Of a stretch of DNA of 64,000 nucleotides, positions 32,574-41,157 are shown one piece after another (the stretch's first letter is position 1; each line of letters begins with the position of its first letter). The stretch is taken from the NCBI RefSeq assembly GCF_019802055.1, contig NZ_JAHVHW010000007.1, positions 868,001 to 932,000 on the forward strand, read 5' to 3'. The notes under the pieces were generated by a model, which did no database searches, was not told where the DNA came from, and was given only the letters and a program-made list of their open reading frames with translations. The position numbers were made by a program, and so were the translations under genes. The stretch is from Ferrimonas balearica (GTDB taxonomy: Bacteria > Pseudomonadota > Gammaproteobacteria > Enterobacterales > Shewanellaceae).

Positions 32574-32593
32574 CATGGGCTTACAGCGCTGAA

Positions 32594-32776
32594 TTACGAG
32601 GCGCGCTGCTTTTCATCGTTGTCACTGCTTTCGACGAAACGGGAGAGTTCGTTGGCGAACACCGAGTGGAGCTCTTCCTCCACATCGCGCAACCGTTCAC
32701 GAAGATCCGCAATGGATTCGGCACCCTCAAAACGCCGATGCAACAAGCGCTCGAGTTTGGGATCAGATCCAGGCAT
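32594..32776 (-). CDS. small acidic/coiled hypothetical protein
   Basis: The protein has 60 residues from ATG 32776, which has a strong AAGGAGGT 5 nt upstream. The middle (LERLLHRRFEGAESIADLRERLRDVEEELHSVF) is charged and strongly helical, probably a coiled coil; there is no signal peptide. The long in-frame extension upstream lacks support and crosses a CCCCGAAGGGG hairpin. Function unknown. It lies between can and the M61 peptidase, on the same strand as the latter. Confidence 0.6.
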   Translation of the reverse strand: MPGSDPKLERLLHRRFEGAESIADLRERLRDVEEELHSVFANELSRFVESSDNDEKQRAS

Positions 32777-32863
32777 TGAGTACCTCCTTAACCCCTTCGG
32801 GGTGCGGCAACGTAAGCACACCCCAAGGGTGGCACGGACTGAGCCGGTTTTGCCCAAAAGGTG

Positions 32864-34624
32864 TCATAACCACAGCGAGTTGTCTTCGCCGTCAATGGGG
32901 CTCAGAACCACAGTATCCATGGGCGCTGGACAGAGTTCAAGGGTACCTGACATCAATTCGTCGCGGCGGAACCAATGGATCGGTAATTTCGAACCTTCGG
33001 CGTACCGCTCCAGTTGGCTGTCCAGGTTGCTTGCCACCTCGAGTTCATTCAGGGCGACCAGACGATCCCCGGCCGCCAGTCCGGCTCGGTGAGCGTTCCC
33101 CCCTTCACTCACTGCCTCAATTCGCACGCCAAAATTGTCGGCGCGGTAGCGGGCACCCAGGTTCGCTTTGGGTGCAGGCTTACCTTTTCCACCCTTGTCG
33201 TTGTTGCCGTTGGCAGCGCGCATCCGCATCTCAACACCCACTTTCGCCAGAAGGGCTTCGAGGGGAAGGTCGTCGGTATTATCCAGATAGGCAAACAGGT
33301 CCGACACGTCCCGACCCAGCAGTTCGGCCATCATTGCCTGATGGGTGTGCTCACCGGTGCCGATGCCGGGCTTGCCGTGCTGCTCCCACAGCATCTTCAT
33401 CAGGTCATCCAGAGAGCGTTCGCCATCGGTTTCGATGCGCAGCGTCAGGTCCAGCATCAAGGCGAACATGGCCCCTTTGGTGTAGTAGCTGACAATGGCG
33501 TTCTGGGCGTTTTCGTCCTGCTTGTAGAACTTGGTCCAGGCGTTGAAGCTGGAGTCGCGGAGCGACTGCTTGAAGCGGCCAACTCCACGGGTTACGCGGG
33601 TCATCCCCTCAGCCGCCATCTGCAGGTAGGTTTCCTTATCGACGCAGCCGGAACGGTAGACCAGGAGGTCGTCGTAGTAGGAGGTGATCCCCTCATAGGC
33701 CCACAACTGGCGGGTGTAGCTCTCTTCGCTCAGGTCGTAGGGGACAAAGGTCTCAGGCTTGATGCGCTTGACGTTCCAGTTGTGGAAATACTCATGGGAG
33801 CAGAGGGAGAGGAAGGTGCGATATCCCTCACTCATGCCCGGCTCATTGATGCTGGGCAGGTCGCCACGGCCACACACCAGAGCGGTAGAGGCACGGTGCT
33901 CCAGGCCGCCAAATCCACTGCCAATCACCTGGGTCATAAACAGGTAGCGGGAGTAGGGGGCCTGGCCGCCAAACAGCTCAATCTGGTATTCACAGATCTT
34001 CTTCAGATCGGAACAGATGCGGTCGGTATCCGCCAGGTGGCGGCCGGTCAGCACCAGATCATGGGGAACGCCGCCGGCTTCAAAGGTGGCCAGGGTAAAG
34101 GTGCCCATCTCCACCGGGTGATCGATCAACTCGTCGTAGTTATCCGCCTCGTAGTCGCCGAAGCCGTAACGCTCGGCACCTGCTTCCCGCATGGCAGTGG
34201 CCACCCGCCACGCTTTGTACTGTTCGCCCTCAGGGGCCAGCAGGGTGACTTTGGCCGGTTTGTGCTCCTGTCCGACGACCGCAAGGAAGGTACTGCTGCC
34301 ATTGAAGAAGCCGTGAGTCTGATCCAGATGAGCGCCCCGCACTGACAGGTCCCAGGCGTATACCTGATAGTGCAATTCCACTTCACCGGTCGCATCGTCC
34401 AACTGCCAGGTCTGCTTGTCCAACTGGGTCAGGGACAGCGGTTCGCCAGTGGGACGCTGCGCTCGCACGCCGATCAGATGACGGGCAAAGTCGCGGATCA
34501 TATAGCTACCCGGCAACCAGGCGGGGAGGGTAAATTGCTGCTTATCTTTGGCCTGACTGAGTCTCAGGGTGACGGCAAACCGATGCGCGAGCGGATCAAT
34601 GGGTTGGATCTGGTAGTGGATCAT
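32864..34624 (-). CDS. M61-family glycyl aminopeptidase with PDZ domain
   Basis: The protein has 586 residues from ATG 34624 (AAGGAAGC 10 nt upstream). An N-terminal immunoglobulin-like M61 domain is followed by a thermolysin-like catalytic domain with HEYFH at 277-281 (SHEYFHNWNVKRIKP) and a third ligand Glu in LWAYEGITSYY. A C-terminal PDZ domain lies in the last 100 residues (FGVRIEAVSEGGNAHRAGLAAGDRLVALN). No signal peptide is visible, so it is probably cytoplasmic. Family members release N-terminal glycine or alanine. Confidence 0.93.
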   Translation of the reverse strand: MIHYQIQPIDPLAHRFAVTLRLSQAKDKQQFTLPAWLPGSYMIRDFARHLIGVRAQRPTGEPLSLTQLDKQTWQLDDATGEVELHYQVYAWDLSVRGAHLDQTHGFFNGSSTFLAVVGQEHKPAKVTLLAPEGEQYKAWRVATAMREAGAERYGFGDYEADNYDELIDHPVEMGTFTLATFEAGGVPHDLVLTGRHLADTDRICSDLKKICEYQIELFGGQAPYSRYLFMTQVIGSGFGGLEHRASTALVCGRGDLPSINEPGMSEGYRTFLSLCSHEYFHNWNVKRIKPETFVPYDLSEESYTRQLWAYEGITSYYDDLLVYRSGCVDKETYLQMAAEGMTRVTRGVGRFKQSLRDSSFNAWTKFYKQDENAQNAIVSYYTKGAMFALMLDLTLRIETDGERSLDDLMKMLWEQHGKPGIGTGEHTHQAMMAELLGRDVSDLFAYLDNTDDLPLEALLAKVGVEMRMRAANGNNDKGGKGKPAPKANLGARYRADNFGVRIEAVSEGGNAHRAGLAAGDRLVALNELEVASNLDSQLERYAEGSKLPIHWFRRDELMSGTLELCPAPMDTVVLSPIDGEDNSLWL

Positions 34625-34785
34625 CAGGGACAGCTTCCTTCCTGGTCGTTTTCCTGTCAGCGATTGTAGCGAGGTGGCAAAGGCGTTGTCAGCCTCGGTT
34701 TGCACTCAATTGGATTGTGATCAGGATCCCGTCATTTGTGGAGTGTGCAACGTATGCTGCCCCGGAATAACGGATGGAGTCGCTG

Positions 34786-34905
34786 ATGTTTGCCCTGTTT
34801 CGTCCTTTTCTGTTGATGATCATGTTGTATGGCTTGTTTTGCCTGTTCGGATTCTGGCGAGGCTGGAAGGAGCAGAAACGGCTGGAGCGGCGGCAATCCC
34901 GCTGA
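34786..34905 (+). CDS. 39-residue single-pass membrane protein
   Basis: ATG 34786 has GGAG 6 nt upstream. The product is MFALFRPFLLMIMLYGLFCL then FGFWRGWKEQKRLERRQSR: one hydrophobic helix of about 20 residues followed by a basic tail of Arg and Lys, as in many bacterial small membrane proteins (N-out, C-in by the positive-inside rule). It lies between the M61 gene (divergent) and hinT. Codon use is ordinary. Function unknown. Confidence 0.6.
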   Translation: MFALFRPFLLMIMLYGLFCLFGFWRGWKEQKRLERRQSR

Positions 34906-34979
34906 CGCTGTAAAGCTGGCGACACCCACTCAACAAGCGAATGAGATCACAGCCAATTTTCCTCTTCCCGCCAGGCTCG

Positions 34980-34985
34980 TATAAT
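34980..34985 (+). promoter_or_regulatory. -10 element upstream of hinT
   Basis: A perfect TATAAT lies 39 nt before the hinT ATG. The -35 is poor (TTTTCC at 17 nt spacing). Confidence 0.45.
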
Positions 34986-35023
34986 AACAGCTGACTTACC
35001 ACAGCCTGATTTGGGAGCCCTTC

Positions 35024-35374
35024 ATGGCCGAAGAAACCCTATTCTCCAAGATTGTCCGCCGCGAAATCCCTGCGGAGATCCTCTACCAGGACGACCTGGT
35101 CACCGCGTTTAAGGACATCCAGCCCAAGGCGCCGCACCACATTCTGATCATCCCCAACCACCTGATCCCCACGGTCAATGATGTGACTGCCGAGGACGAG
35201 CAGGCGCTGGGTCGCCTGTTTACCGTGGCGGCCAAGCTGGCCAAGCAACTGGGCATCGATGAAGATGGCTATCGTCTGCTGGTCAACTGTAACCAGCATG
35301 GTGGGCAGGAGGTGTTCCATGTCCATATGCATCTGGTGGGTGGCCGTCCACTGGGACCGATGTTGGCCTTATGA
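35024..35374 (+). CDS. hinT: HIT-family purine nucleoside phosphoramidase
   Basis: The protein has 116 residues. The histidine triad is HVHMH at 99-103, in [16 protein letters not shown], the Hint signature. It hydrolyses AMP-lysine and similar phosphoramidates. It starts an operon: its stop overlaps the start of the first thioesterase gene (ATGA), and the ycfL gene follows further down, as it follows hinT in enterics. Confidence 0.96.
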   Translation: MAEETLFSKIVRREIPAEILYQDDLVTAFKDIQPKAPHHILIIPNHLIPTVNDVTAEDEQALGRLFTVAAKLAKQLGIDEDGYRLLVNCNQHGGQEVFHVHMHLVGGRPLGPMLAL

Positions 35375-35868
35375 TGCGACCCGATAACAGAGAGTTCTTC
35401 CCCCTGACCGGGCTGGCGACGCGATTTGTGGATCAGCTCGCACAGTGCCGGGCGCTTGGGGTGCAAACCCTGGAAGCCAGCGAGCACCATGTGCTGCTGG
35501 CGTTGCCCTATAACGAGCAGCTGGTGGGCTATCCCGATACCGGCGTACTGCATGGTGGGGTGATCACCACCCTGATGGATACCGCTTCCGGTGCGGCCGT
35601 GGTGTGCGCGGTTACCCACGCCAGCGGCGAGATTGAGCTTTGTCCGACCCTGGATCTCCGGGTGGACTACATGAAAGCCGCCGAGCCGGGTAAGCCGGTG
35701 TACGGTTTTGCCGAGTGCTTCAAGTTGACCAGTGCTGTCGCCTTTACCCGGGGCATCGCTTATCAGGACTCCATGGATGACCCGATCGCCCAGGCGGTAG
35801 GCTCCTTTATGCGCATTGGTCCCGAGTTGATGACCGATGGCTTCCGCCAGGCGCTGAAGGGGGAGTGA
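35371..35868 (+). CDS. PaaI-type hotdog-fold thioesterase
   Basis: The protein has 165 residues. The hotdog core shows [20 protein letters not shown] (58-77), with HGG and the Asp of the active-site helix, and the strand [14 protein letters not shown] typical of PaaI-like acyl-CoA thioesterases. The start codon overlaps the hinT stop. The substrate is unknown. Confidence 0.87.
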   Translation: MMRPDNREFFPLTGLATRFVDQLAQCRALGVQTLEASEHHVLLALPYNEQLVGYPDTGVLHGGVITTLMDTASGAAVVCAVTHASGEIELCPTLDLRVDYMKAAEPGKPVYGFAECFKLTSAVAFTRGIAYQDSMDDPIAQAVGSFMRIGPELMTDGFRQALKGE

Positions 35869-36299
35869 TGGACTTAAAACAGCTGCTCAAGGAAGCCAAT
35901 GCGGATAACGACTATGGTCGCTTGCTGGATCTGGTGCCCTATGCTCGTTTTATCGGTATGGCGTGTGAGCGATTTGGCGACGAGATGGTGTTCCGTCTGC
36001 CGCCCAAAGAGCAAAATCTCGGTAATCCCATGTTGCCCGCCTTGCACGGTGGCGTAATTGCTGGCTTTATGGAGATGTCTGCCATTCTCCAGTTGATGGT
36101 GTTGATGCAGACCACTCGTGTACCCAAGATCGTTGATTTCTCAATCGATTACTTGCGTGCCGGGTACGCACGTGAAACCTATTGTGAGTGTAAGATCACC
36201 CGTCAGGGGCGTCGGGTGGCCAACGTCAGCGTCAGTTGCTGGCAGACCAATCGGAAGCAGCCCATCGCAACGGCGAGGGCCCATTTCTTGATCGACTAG
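35868..36299 (+). CDS. second PaaI-type thioesterase
   Basis: The protein has 143 residues from ATG 35868, which overlaps the preceding stop (TGATG) with GGGGGA upstream; a GTG one codon earlier is in frame. Core signature LHGGVIAGFMEMSAILQLM shows that the usual Asp is Glu (ME), a common variation. Strand FSIDYLRAGYARETYCECKITRQGRRVANV fits the hotdog fold. It is paralogous to the previous gene, and the two may form a heteromer (inferred from adjacency). Confidence 0.85.
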   Translation: MDLKQLLKEANADNDYGRLLDLVPYARFIGMACERFGDEMVFRLPPKEQNLGNPMLPALHGGVIAGFMEMSAILQLMVLMQTTRVPKIVDFSIDYLRAGYARETYCECKITRQGRRVANVSVSCWQTNRKQPIATARAHFLID

Positions 36300-36308
36300 G
36301 AGGCAGGG

Positions 36309-36695
36309 ATGAAAGCGTGGTTTGGGGTGTTATTGCTGTGCTTGACCGGGTGCAGCGCCATTACAGCGGGGGTATCCGCCCGCTCAGACCGTCCTGAGCT
36401 GCGCATCGATTCCAGCAGCGTGGCAAGAGAGGTGAGCATTGAGCAGGTGCAGAAGCATTACCAGGGCGAACGGTTGCAAGCCTCTGCCGTGCTGATCTCC
36501 CGGGTCAGTACCGACCGCTATCTGCAGTACAAATTCACCTTCTTTGATGCCAGCGGCATGCCGGTGGAAGCGGACTCCATGAGTTGGCGTCCGGTCAATC
36601 TTCATGGGGGCGAACGACGTCCGGTTACAGCAGTCGCTCCTACTACTGCAGCCACCGAATTCGAGATTTATGTCCGTCGGGCAACGGACGAATAG
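36309..36695 (+). CDS. ycfL: YcfL-family (DUF1425) lipoprotein
   Basis: The protein has 128 residues. The lipobox is LLCLTGCSA, Cys15. The mature part has the DUF1425 pattern: a strand LQYKFTFFDASGMPVEADSMSWRPV, then the hydrophobic strand ATEFEIYVRRA. In enterics the homologue sits between hinT and lpoB; no lpoB follows here. It closes the hinT operon, 9 nt after the second thioesterase. Confidence 0.85.
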   Translation: MKAWFGVLLLCLTGCSAITAGVSARSDRPELRIDSSSVAREVSIEQVQKHYQGERLQASAVLISRVSTDRYLQYKFTFFDASGMPVEADSMSWRPVNLHGGERRPVTAVAPTTAATEFEIYVRRATDE

Positions 36696-36728
36696 AACTG
36701 GAAAAACTCCTTTACAATTCACCAATTA

Positions 36729-36764
36729 AAACCGGCAATGACTGTGATGTCTGCCGGTTTTTTT
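36729..36764 (+). terminator. terminator of the hinT operon
   Basis: AAACCGGCA / TGCCGGTTT with a 12-base loop and a T7 tract, 34 nt after ycfL. Confidence 0.88.
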
Positions 36765-36861
36765 GTCGGCATTTCCGCTAGAATGGCAGCCAAATCAACC
36801 GCCCTCACGGACGATTCTACGGCATTGGACCGCCCCTTTTGCTGTTTTTTGGAGAAATGCC

Positions 36862-37020
36862 ATGACCGACATGATTCTTGATATCTCCCCCGTGATGTTT
36901 TCCACCCCGCTGCTGTCTGGTGTCATCACCACCTTCCTGACGCTGGGGCTCGCATATTGGGCTTATCTGGCCTACGACTACAATCGTACTGAGACCGAGC
37001 CAAAGCTCTGGAACAAGTAA
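36862..37020 (+). CDS. 52-residue membrane protein
   Basis: ATG 36862 has GGAG 7 nt upstream. The product starts MTDMILDISPVMFSTPLL, then has one hydrophobic helix (LLSGVITTFLTLGLAYWAYLAY) and a charged end DYNRTETEPKLWNK. A strong terminator follows 14 nt after the stop, so it is a self-contained gene. No function is recognised. It lies between the hinT operon and the TPP riboswitch. Confidence 0.6.
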   Translation: MTDMILDISPVMFSTPLLSGVITTFLTLGLAYWAYLAYDYNRTETEPKLWNK

Positions 37021-37034
37021 ACCCCTTTCCCGAG

Positions 37035-37059
37035 AGCCCGCCAATTGGCGGGCTTTTTT
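37035..37059 (+). terminator. rho-independent terminator
   Basis: AGCCCGCC / GGCGGGCT with loop AATT followed by six T. Confidence 0.93.
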
Positions 37060-37107
37060 GTGCCTGCTGTCCCAAATCCCCTCACTTTTGGATATACTCC
37101 GCTTCGC

Positions 37108-37207
37108 CACGGGGTGTGCCACGCACTGAGATCCTCTTCAGAGGGAACCCGTTGAACCTGATCCGGTTTGTACCGGCGTAGGAATGGCGTCCTCGTGCAC
37201 CCCGTTA
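37108..37207 (+). promoter_or_regulatory. TPP riboswitch (THI element)
   Basis: The P1 helix CACGGGGTGTGC pairs with GTGCACCCCGT. Conserved TPP-binding segments are present: ACTGAGAT (37125-37132), GAACCCGTTGAACCTGATC (about 37145-37163), and ACCGGCGTAGGAATGG (37172-37187). It lies 50 nt before the TonB-dependent receptor. A terminator is not obvious in the gap, so control may act at translation initiation. It marks the downstream receptor, YkoF and PnuT genes as thiamine-repressed. Confidence 0.95.
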
Positions 37208-37258
37208 CCGTCGTCCGGATCTGTCCTTTGCACCGCAATATAGAGATATGACACGGAC

Positions 37259-39391
37259 ATGAGACGCACTATGCTCTCCCTGGCCATGCTGGCCACTCTC
37301 CCTGCTGTCGCCGATGAGGCGATGGAAACCCTCACCGTTGTGGCCGATTTTCGCGGCCAGACTCTGGCAGAGCTGCCGGCGTCCGCCACTGTTCTGGATG
37401 CCCGGCAGTTGGAGGATGAAGGGGGTGAGCACTTCGAAGACGCCCTCCATCGCATCCCCAATCTGAACTGGTCCGGCGGCAGTTCCCGGCCTCGCTACTT
37501 TCAGATCCGTGGCGTGGGGGAGCAGGAGGAGTATCAGGGTGCGCCCAATAGCTCCGTGGGCTTTATTGTGGATGACATCGACCTCTCAGGCGTTGGCATG
37601 GCGGCAAGCCTGTTCGATCTGGGACAGGTCGAGGTGCTGAGAGGACCGCAAGGCACCCGCTATGGCGCCAATGCACTGGCCGGGCTTATCTACCTGAAGA
37701 GCAATGATCCCACAGAGGTGTTCGAAGCGGGCACGGAAGTGACTGTCGCCGAGGACAACCAGTTGACGGTGGGGGCATACGCTTCCGGTGCCGCCGACCG
37801 CAACGGCGAACTGCTCTACCGGGTCGCCGTTCAGAGTCATCAGCAGGATGGGTTCCGCCATAACGCCTATCTGGGCGTGGATGACACCAACCAGCGTGAT
37901 GAAACCACCGTTCGGGCCAAACTGCGCTGGTTACCCGCTGACAACTTTCAGGCCGATCTGACCTTCCTGCACGCCAACCTGGATAATGGCTACGACGCCT
38001 GGACCCTGGACAACAACGGCTTTACCACCCTGACCGATGAGCCAGGCATCGACAGCCAGCGCACCAATGGTGCGGCACTGAAGCTGGGCTGGGCCATCTC
38101 TGATGCGGTTAATCTGACCGCCATCACCAGCTACGCCAACAGTCACACACAGCACGCCTACGATGGTGACTGGGCCAACTCCGATTACTGGGCCAGTCTG
38201 ACCTGTCCCATCTACGATGATGCCTGGAACGTCATCGGTTCAGAACCCTGCGTCTACGACTACTACTGGGACAAACAGGGTAAACGGGACACCATCAGTC
38301 AGGAGATGCGATTCGCCTCTGGTGAAGCGGGTCGAATCTTCGCTGGCACCACCGACTGGTTGATCGGCGTCTACTACAGCAAGCTTGAAGAACATAACGA
38401 CCTGAAAAGCTACTACAACGGCTTTCCCGACCAGTTCCTGATCAGCGACTATAAGGCCGCGAACACCGCCCTGTTTGGTCAACTGGACAGCAGCCTGGGC
38501 GCCTGGGAGCTGTCGGCGGGCCTTCGGGTGGAATACCGCCAAAGCGACTATGCCGACGATGCGGGCGAAAGTTTTGATCCCAAGGAAACCATGTGGGGAG
38601 GCCACCTCTCTGCCAGCCGCGCTCTGGGTGACAGTAACCGCGGTTACCTCCGCATCGCCCGGGGTTATAAGGCCGGCGGCTTCAACATGGGCCTGCCGCC
38701 GGTACTGGAAGGGCAGACTGAGTTCGAGTCCGAGACTCTGTACAACTACGAAATCGGTCTGAAAAGCCGCCTGTTCGATGGGGCGGTCAACAGCAACCTG
38801 GCGATCTTCTATATGGATCGTCAGGACCAGCAGGTGGAGGCGTCCCTGCAGGACCCGGATAACCCCCAGCGCTTCTTCCTCTACACCAACAATGCCGGTG
38901 CATCGGAAAACTACGGGCTGGAGTGGGAACTGAACTGGCAGGCCACTCGTCAGTTGGAGCTTTACAGCACCCTGGGCCTGCTGAAAGCCCGCTACAAGGA
39001 TTACATGTTGCCGCAGGCGGATGGCAGCGCGGTGGATCTGTCCGGGCGCGAACTGGCCCACGCGCCGAGTTATCAATACACCCTGGGGGGCACCTATCGG
39101 GCAGACAATGGTTGGTTCACCAACCTGAACCTGAATGGTTCCGATGCCTTCTACTATTCAGACAGCCACGATGCGCAGTCTGAGGCGTACACACTGCTCA
39201 ATGCCAAGCTGGGTTACGAAGCGCAGAACTGGGCCCTGTACCTGTGGGGACGCAACCTGACTGACGAGAAGTACGGGGTGCGCGGTTTCTACTTTGGCAA
39301 CGAGCCGAACGAAGACTGGGCACCCAAGCTTTATGTTCGCTACGGCGATCCGCGTCAGTTTGGCCTGACTTTCCGTTACGACTACTTCTAA
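37259..39391 (+). CDS. TonB-dependent outer-membrane receptor for thiamine
   Basis: The protein has 710 residues. A signal peptide (MRRTMLSLAMLATLPAVADE) is followed by a TonB box (ETLTVVA, about 22-28), a plug domain (QIRGVG...GFIVDDIDL...VEVLRGPQGTRYGANALAGLIYLKSNDP) and a 22-stranded barrel ending FGLTFRYDYF. The substrate is inferred as thiamine or a thiamine derivative from the TPP riboswitch directly upstream and from the YkoF and PnuT genes downstream. Start at 37259 has a weak Shine-Dalgarno; an in-frame ATG at 37271 is possible. Confidence 0.93.
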   Translation: MRRTMLSLAMLATLPAVADEAMETLTVVADFRGQTLAELPASATVLDARQLEDEGGEHFEDALHRIPNLNWSGGSSRPRYFQIRGVGEQEEYQGAPNSSVGFIVDDIDLSGVGMAASLFDLGQVEVLRGPQGTRYGANALAGLIYLKSNDPTEVFEAGTEVTVAEDNQLTVGAYASGAADRNGELLYRVAVQSHQQDGFRHNAYLGVDDTNQRDETTVRAKLRWLPADNFQADLTFLHANLDNGYDAWTLDNNGFTTLTDEPGIDSQRTNGAALKLGWAISDAVNLTAITSYANSHTQHAYDGDWANSDYWASLTCPIYDDAWNVIGSEPCVYDYYWDKQGKRDTISQEMRFASGEAGRIFAGTTDWLIGVYYSKLEEHNDLKSYYNGFPDQFLISDYKAANTALFGQLDSSLGAWELSAGLRVEYRQSDYADDAGESFDPKETMWGGHLSASRALGDSNRGYLRIARGYKAGGFNMGLPPVLEGQTEFESETLYNYEIGLKSRLFDGAVNSNLAIFYMDRQDQQVEASLQDPDNPQRFFLYTNNAGASENYGLEWELNWQATRQLELYSTLGLLKARYKDYMLPQADGSAVDLSGRELAHAPSYQYTLGGTYRADNGWFTNLNLNGSDAFYYSDSHDAQSEAYTLLNAKLGYEAQNWALYLWGRNLTDEKYGVRGFYFGNEPNEDWAPKLYVRYGDPRQFGLTFRYDYF

Positions 39392-39401
39392 GGAGACCGC
39401 C

Positions 39402-39662
39402 ATGCAATTGGCCGTAGAGATCAGCCTGTACCCGCTTAATGACGATTACCTGTCCGTGATTAAGTGGTTTATTCAACGGCTGGACCAATACCCCGAGGTG
39501 CGCCGCCTGACCAACGGCATGAGCACTCAGTTGATGGGGGACTATGACACCGTGATGGCACTGTTGGCGGCGGAGATGAAAGCGGCCCATGAGCAGTGGG
39601 GCAAGGGTGTTTTTGTCTGCAAGTTTATTCCCGGCGGAGTGAATCTTGACCACAGTGAGTGA
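39402..39662 (+). CDS. single-domain YkoF-like thiamine-binding protein
   Basis: The protein has 86 residues. The sequence (AVEISLYPLNDDYLSVIKWFIQRL...MSTQLMGDYDTVMALLAAEMK...FVCKFIPGG) fits the YkoF/thiamine-binding ferredoxin-like fold; the Bacillus protein has two such domains in tandem, here one only, so it probably acts as a dimer or tetramer. It starts 10 nt after the receptor and overlaps the start of pnuT. It may bind thiamine or HMP in the cytoplasm and pass it on (inferred). Confidence 0.82.
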   Translation: MQLAVEISLYPLNDDYLSVIKWFIQRLDQYPEVRRLTNGMSTQLMGDYDTVMALLAAEMKAAHEQWGKGVFVCKFIPGGVNLDHSE

Positions 39663-40287
39663 TTGGCTGCAGCAGGCTGCGGCTGAAGCACACGCTCTGT
39701 CTGGCTGGGAAGCGGTGGCCGTATTGCTGGCCATCGCTTACCTGCTGCTTGCGATGCGGCGCAACATCTGGTGCTGGCCTGCGGCAGCAGCCAGTACCCT
39801 GATCTACACCGTGCTGTTCTGGCAGGTGGCGCTGCTGATGGAATCGGTGCTGAACGTCTACTACCTGGCGATGGCCGCCTATGGTTTCTGGCAGTGGCGT
39901 TTTGGTGGTCGGGATGGCGATGGGGTGCCGATGGTGCGCTGGTCGCTCTCCACACACCTGCTGATCATCGGCGCGACGGCTTTGGGCGCGTTGGCGGTGG
40001 GCTATGTGATGGACAATCACACCCACGCTGACATGGCTTACCTGGACGCCATGACCACCTGCTTTGCCGTGGTGACCACCGTGATGGTGGCCCGCAAAGT
40101 GGTGGAGAACTGGCTTTACTGGGTGGTGATCGATCTGGCTTCCATCTATCTCTATCTGGAGAAGGGGTTCTACCTCACCGCCGGTCTGTTTGTGTTCTAT
40201 GTGGTGATGGCCACGGTGGCCTACTTCCAGTGGCGCGCACAGTACCAGCTGGACGCTGACCCCGGTCTGGAGCTGCGTGGTGTCTGA
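39646..40287 (+). CDS. pnuT: PnuC/PnuT-family thiamine transporter
   Basis: The protein has 213 residues from TTG 39646, with GGAG 7 nt upstream; a GTG at 39655 is an alternative. It overlaps the YkoF gene by 17 nt. Seven hydrophobic segments and the family tryptophan motif (YGFWQWRF) are visible, and NIWCWPAAAASTLIYTVLFW is the typical first part. PnuT members of the PnuC family take up thiamine by facilitated diffusion, trapped by phosphorylation. The riboswitch operon and the downstream kinase support this over nicotinamide riboside. Confidence 0.88.
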   Translation: MTTVSDWLQQAAAEAHALSGWEAVAVLLAIAYLLLAMRRNIWCWPAAAASTLIYTVLFWQVALLMESVLNVYYLAMAAYGFWQWRFGGRDGDGVPMVRWSLSTHLLIIGATALGALAVGYVMDNHTHADMAYLDAMTTCFAVVTTVMVARKVVENWLYWVVIDLASIYLYLEKGFYLTAGLFVFYVVMATVAYFQWRAQYQLDADPGLELRGV

Positions 40288-41089
40288 TCGGCTCGACGAG
40301 GCTCTGACCCGACTTGAGCGGGCCGGATTCCAGTGGGAGCGGGTCTCACCGATAGGGGGTGGGCTGGGCAACCGGCTATGGCGTCTCAGTGGGTCGGGCG
40401 ACTGGGTGCTGCGACTCCACAACCCCAATCTGGCGTTTTGCGTGGACCGGGAGCAAGAGTCCCGGATCTGGCAGGCGGCCTCCGCCATCGATCGGGCTCC
40501 TGAGCTGCGGTTTTGGGATCCGCAGTTCAGCCTGGCTGATTACGGTGGGGTAGTGCCCGACACGGTCCCCCAAGCGTCGTTGCTGGCACTGATGCTCGAG
40601 CTGCACCAGATAGGGGGAGGCTGGCAACCCATCGATCCCGCACAGCGGATCCTCGATTACCTGCGGCCGGACAGTGACAAACTGCAACGCTATCTGCCAC
40701 ATCTGCCTGAATGGATGGAGAGCCTGCAACAAAGCCGTTTGCCCTCAGGTCTGATCCATGGGGATCTTCATCCGGGCAACCTCCTGATTGGGCCTGATGG
40801 GCGCTGGCGTGCCATCGACTTTGAGTACGCGGGAACCGGGTCGCCGCTGATGGATTTGGCCCCCTGGCTGGTGGATGCGCCGGATGAGCCCGGACTCTGG
40901 CAGGCGTACCTGGACGCTCGTGGGGTTGAGGCCAACGACACTGAGTGGCAAGCGATGCGTGCTGCGGTGGTGCTCTATCTGTTGATGAGTGCAGCGTGGG
41001 CCGATCAGATGGCACACAGCCAAAAGGATCCCATTTACTCTCAATGGCGTACCCACTACTTTGAACAGATAGGGGTGTGGATGCCATAA
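40277..41089 (+). CDS. aminoglycoside-phosphotransferase-fold kinase, probable thiamine kinase
   Basis: The protein has 270 residues from GTG 40277, overlapping pnuT by 11 nt. The catalytic loop is LIHGDLHPGNLLI (158-170) with Asp and Asn, then the metal-binding Asp in AIDFEYAG. The N-lobe Lys is replaced by Arg in DWVLRLHNP. This is the choline/thiamine kinase branch of the APH family. In the TPP-riboswitch operon the likely job is to phosphorylate thiamine taken up by PnuT and trap it, as ThiK does. Specificity is inferred from context. Confidence 0.82.
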   Translation: MVSDRLDEALTRLERAGFQWERVSPIGGGLGNRLWRLSGSGDWVLRLHNPNLAFCVDREQESRIWQAASAIDRAPELRFWDPQFSLADYGGVVPDTVPQASLLALMLELHQIGGGWQPIDPAQRILDYLRPDSDKLQRYLPHLPEWMESLQQSRLPSGLIHGDLHPGNLLIGPDGRWRAIDFEYAGTGSPLMDLAPWLVDAPDEPGLWQAYLDARGVEANDTEWQAMRAAVVLYLLMSAAWADQMAHSQKDPIYSQWRTHYFEQIGVWMP

Positions 41090-41157
41090 CCCCGCGAGAC
41101 AGGGGAGAGGATGCCGGTGAAGCAGACGCGAAAGCCAATGATGGATGGGGACCGTCG

